From: Planctomycetales bacterium
GTDB taxonomy: Bacteria; Planctomycetota; Phycisphaerae; SM23-33
Length of the DNA stretch: 5,986 nucleotides
Reading direction: 5' to 3'
Assembly: GCA_030631085.1 (NCBI GenBank)
Contig: DAOVLV010000132.1
Span: forward strand, 1-5,986
Shown: positions 4,487 through 5,986 of the stretch, piece by piece
Position numbering within the stretch: the stretch's first letter is position 1
Layout of the letters: each line of letters opens with the position of its first letter
Made by a program: the position numbers and the translations under genes
The notes under the pieces: model-generated
What the model saw: the letters and a program-made list of their open reading frames with translations, nothing else
Told to the model about the DNA's origin: nothing
Database searches by the model: none

Positions 4487-5986
4487 GTGAAAAGGATTAT
4501 TTCCATCTTTTTGCTGCTGGGGGTTGTTTCCACGCCGGTTTTCTCCGAAGTGCTGCGCGATGTAACCGATGAAGACGTGGACCGCGCAATGGCCGGTATC
4601 AAACGATACCTTTGGTCTATGCAGAAACCCGACGGGCACTGGTACGGCAAGAGTGGCTTATCCAGGGGTTCCGAGACAGCCATTGTCCTGTACGCATTAT
4701 TGGATTCAGGCGAGAGCCGAAACAATGCCGAGATTAAAAAAGGTCTGAAGTACCTCGTCGATGTGAAGACGAATAATCTCTATGTAATCGCGGTGCGAAC
4801 GATGGTTCTGAGCCGGGTCGTAACGGGAGTAAAGGACTCTCCCTATCTCGCTCGTCTGGAACAGGACGTAGAGTGGCTGACACGTAACGTTCAGGGATCG
4901 AAAAGGTGGAATGGGTGGGCGTGGGGATATTCAGGTCCTGAACGCGACGGCGATAATTCGTGCAGCCAGTTCGCGCTGCTGGCGCTATGGGAGGCGGACC
5001 GCACGGGAATAGAAGAAATAAGAATCAAACCGAAACTCATACGCGCCATCGAAAAAACCTGGCTGAAAAGACAGCGCAACGACGGGGGATGGACATACAG
5101 CGGACAGAAAAGTGTCAATACGCCCTCGACCGAGAGCATGACTACCGCCGGTATCGCCAGTCTGTTCATCTGCCAGGACGTCATGGCAAATACCTGCCGA
5201 CCATATCGGCACAGTAAGAACCTCGATAAGGCCTGGGCGTTCCTGGGAAAGAAACTCAAGAAGGATTTTATAAATGACGGATACCTTGCCTTTTGCGTCC
5301 AGCGGGTCGGGATGGCAAGCGGCGCGAAGTTCATCGGTGATATGGACTGGTTCGCCGTCGGAGCGGCCAAACTGGCTGAACCAAACCCTCGCGGACGATG
5401 GGTCCGCAGCAAGTGGGGATCTCTGGTACGGTCGTCGTTTGACCTGTTGTTCCTGTCGAGGGGGCGAATCCCGCTGACGTTCAATAAACTCGCACACGGA
5501 AGGGAAAACAGCTGGAACTTCCACACCCGCGACGTACCGCACTTTGCCGAGTACATGCGGCGAAAATTCGAAAGACCCATGAGGTGGCAAGTCGTCAGGA
5601 TAACCGACGACGTCAGGCTGATGCTGGACGGACCGTTGCTGCTGATAACCGGTACGGACGCCTTGGAATTCACGCCGGAACAATGGAAAAAACTCCGCGA
5701 ATACAGCCTTCGCGGAGGAACGCTCCTGTTCGTACCGTGCCATGAGAGCGCCGCCTTTCTCAAATCCGCAAAGGAAGGCCTGGGAAATCTCTACGCCGAG
5801 CAGCGAAAAACCGCCGCCGGGCACTACGGCCTCAAAACCTTACCGAAGGAGCATCCGCTCTATTCGGTCCACTATAAAATCGACACCGGCCCGAAATCGG
5901 CAATGATGTGGGGCGTCTCCGACGGTACACGCCTGCTGGCGGTGATATCCAAACGCGATTTCCCGTGCGTTTGGCATAAACAGCCC
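4487..5986 (+). CDS. secreted alpha/alpha-toroid repeat protein with DUF4159 domain, 3' end cut by window
   Basis: The GTG start gives 500 open codons to the window edge. Residues 1-20 are a signal peptide (MKRIISIFLLLGVVS, cleavage likely after VFS). Residues 30-330 show repeats of the prenyltransferase/squalene-oxidase toroid fold: QKPDGHWYG at 46-54, SETAIVLYALLDSG at 62-75, WGYSGPERDGDNSCSQFALLAL at 146-167 in several pieces, RQRNDGGWTYSG at 195-206, and STESMTTAGIASL at 214-226. The acidic DxDD motif of terpene cyclases is absent, so this part is probably a binding or structural domain. From about 341 the sequence resembles DUF4159: WNFHTRDVPHFAEYM, then LMLDGPLLLITGTDAL at 378-393, FTPEQWKKLREYSLRGGTLLF across 395-415, and FLKSAKEGLGNLY at 424-436. 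That fold is thought to be glutamine-amidotransferase-like, but I see no catalytic triad. Probably some tens of residues are missing. It follows the TPR gene on the same strand, which suggests a shared extracytoplasmic role. Confidence 0.9.
   Translation, partial: MKRIISIFLLLGVVSTPVFSEVLRDVTDEDVDRAMAGIKRYLWSMQKPDGHWYGKSGLSRGSETAIVLYALLDSGESRNNAEIKKGLKYLVDVKTNNLYVIAVRTMVLSRVVTGVKDSPYLARLEQDVEWLTRNVQGSKRWNGWAWGYSGPERDGDNSCSQFALLALWEADRTGIEEIRIKPKLIRAIEKTWLKRQRNDGGWTYSGQKSVNTPSTESMTTAGIASLFICQDVMANTCRPYRHSKNLDKAWAFLGKKLKKDFINDGYLAFCVQRVGMASGAKFIGDMDWFAVGAAKLAEPNPRGRWVRSKWGSLVRSSFDLLFLSRGRIPLTFNKLAHGRENSWNFHTRDVPHFAEYMRRKFERPMRWQVVRITDDVRLMLDGPLLLITGTDALEFTPEQWKKLREYSLRGGTLLFVPCHESAAFLKSAKEGLGNLYAEQRKTAAGHYGLKTLPKEHPLYSVHYKIDTGPKSAMMWGVSDGTRLLAVISKRDFPCVWHKQP

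Noticed and set aside
3503..4639. Long minus-strand open frame of 378 codons across the TPR gene's 3' end and the spacer
   Set aside because: It lies antisense to a gene with a signal peptide and TPR repeats and crosses the A/T-rich palindrome. Its translation there is low-complexity and shows no recognisable domain. Long antisense frames are common opposite GC-rich genes.
4891..5824. Two overlapping minus-strand open frames of 279 and 290 codons
   Set aside because: Both are opposite the toroid/DUF4159 gene, whose frame carries clear family motifs. They occupy two different frames with no coherent protein features.

Overview
The window looks like a piece of a planctomycete-type genome (Planctomycetota, possibly Phycisphaerae-like). 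This is inferred from protein content, not from a marker gene. The strongest pointer is the last gene, a secreted alpha/alpha-toroid (prenyltransferase/squalene-oxidase-like repeat) protein with a C-terminal DUF4159 domain, an architecture I associate with this phylum. A large secreted TPR protein precedes it, and base composition is moderately GC-rich. Assignment below phylum is not possible from this sequence.

Layout, left to right. Positions 1-574 (minus strand) hold the N-terminal 191 codons of a zinc-finger-less J-domain co-chaperone whose 3' end lies outside the window. It is divergent from a small plus-strand gene at 807-1004 (65 codons, GTG start). That gene's strong Shine-Dalgarno sequence sits in the loop of a perfect hairpin. 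At 1211-1284 there is a clear tRNA-Arg with anticodon TCG and no encoded CCA, preceded by a plausible sigma-70-type promoter. Immediately downstream, 1287-1442 is bracketed by long complementary arms (15 pairs plus one bulge, extendable outward to the last bases of the tRNA). They enclose two further 7-bp stems, which suggests a multibranched structured RNA or a small palindromic mobile element. I do not recognise the family, and this is the most interesting unexplained item.

The right half is one same-strand block. It holds a secreted TPR protein of 898 residues (1631-4327), then a 159-base spacer carrying an imperfect palindromic element with an A/T-rich centre (4347-4455), then the toroid/DUF4159 gene (4487 to the window end, 500 codons seen, 3' end missing). 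Both proteins start with signal peptides, so they may work together outside the cytoplasm as a scaffold or binding pair. Neither shows catalytic residues I can identify. The J-domain gene and the tRNA look like ordinary chromosomal genes with no obvious functional link to this pair.

I found no CRISPR array, transposase, phage gene, defence island or recognisable biosynthetic cluster. The candidates for something undescribed are the tRNA-adjacent structured element, the hairpin-embedded ribosome binding site of the small gene, and the palindrome between the two secreted-protein genes.
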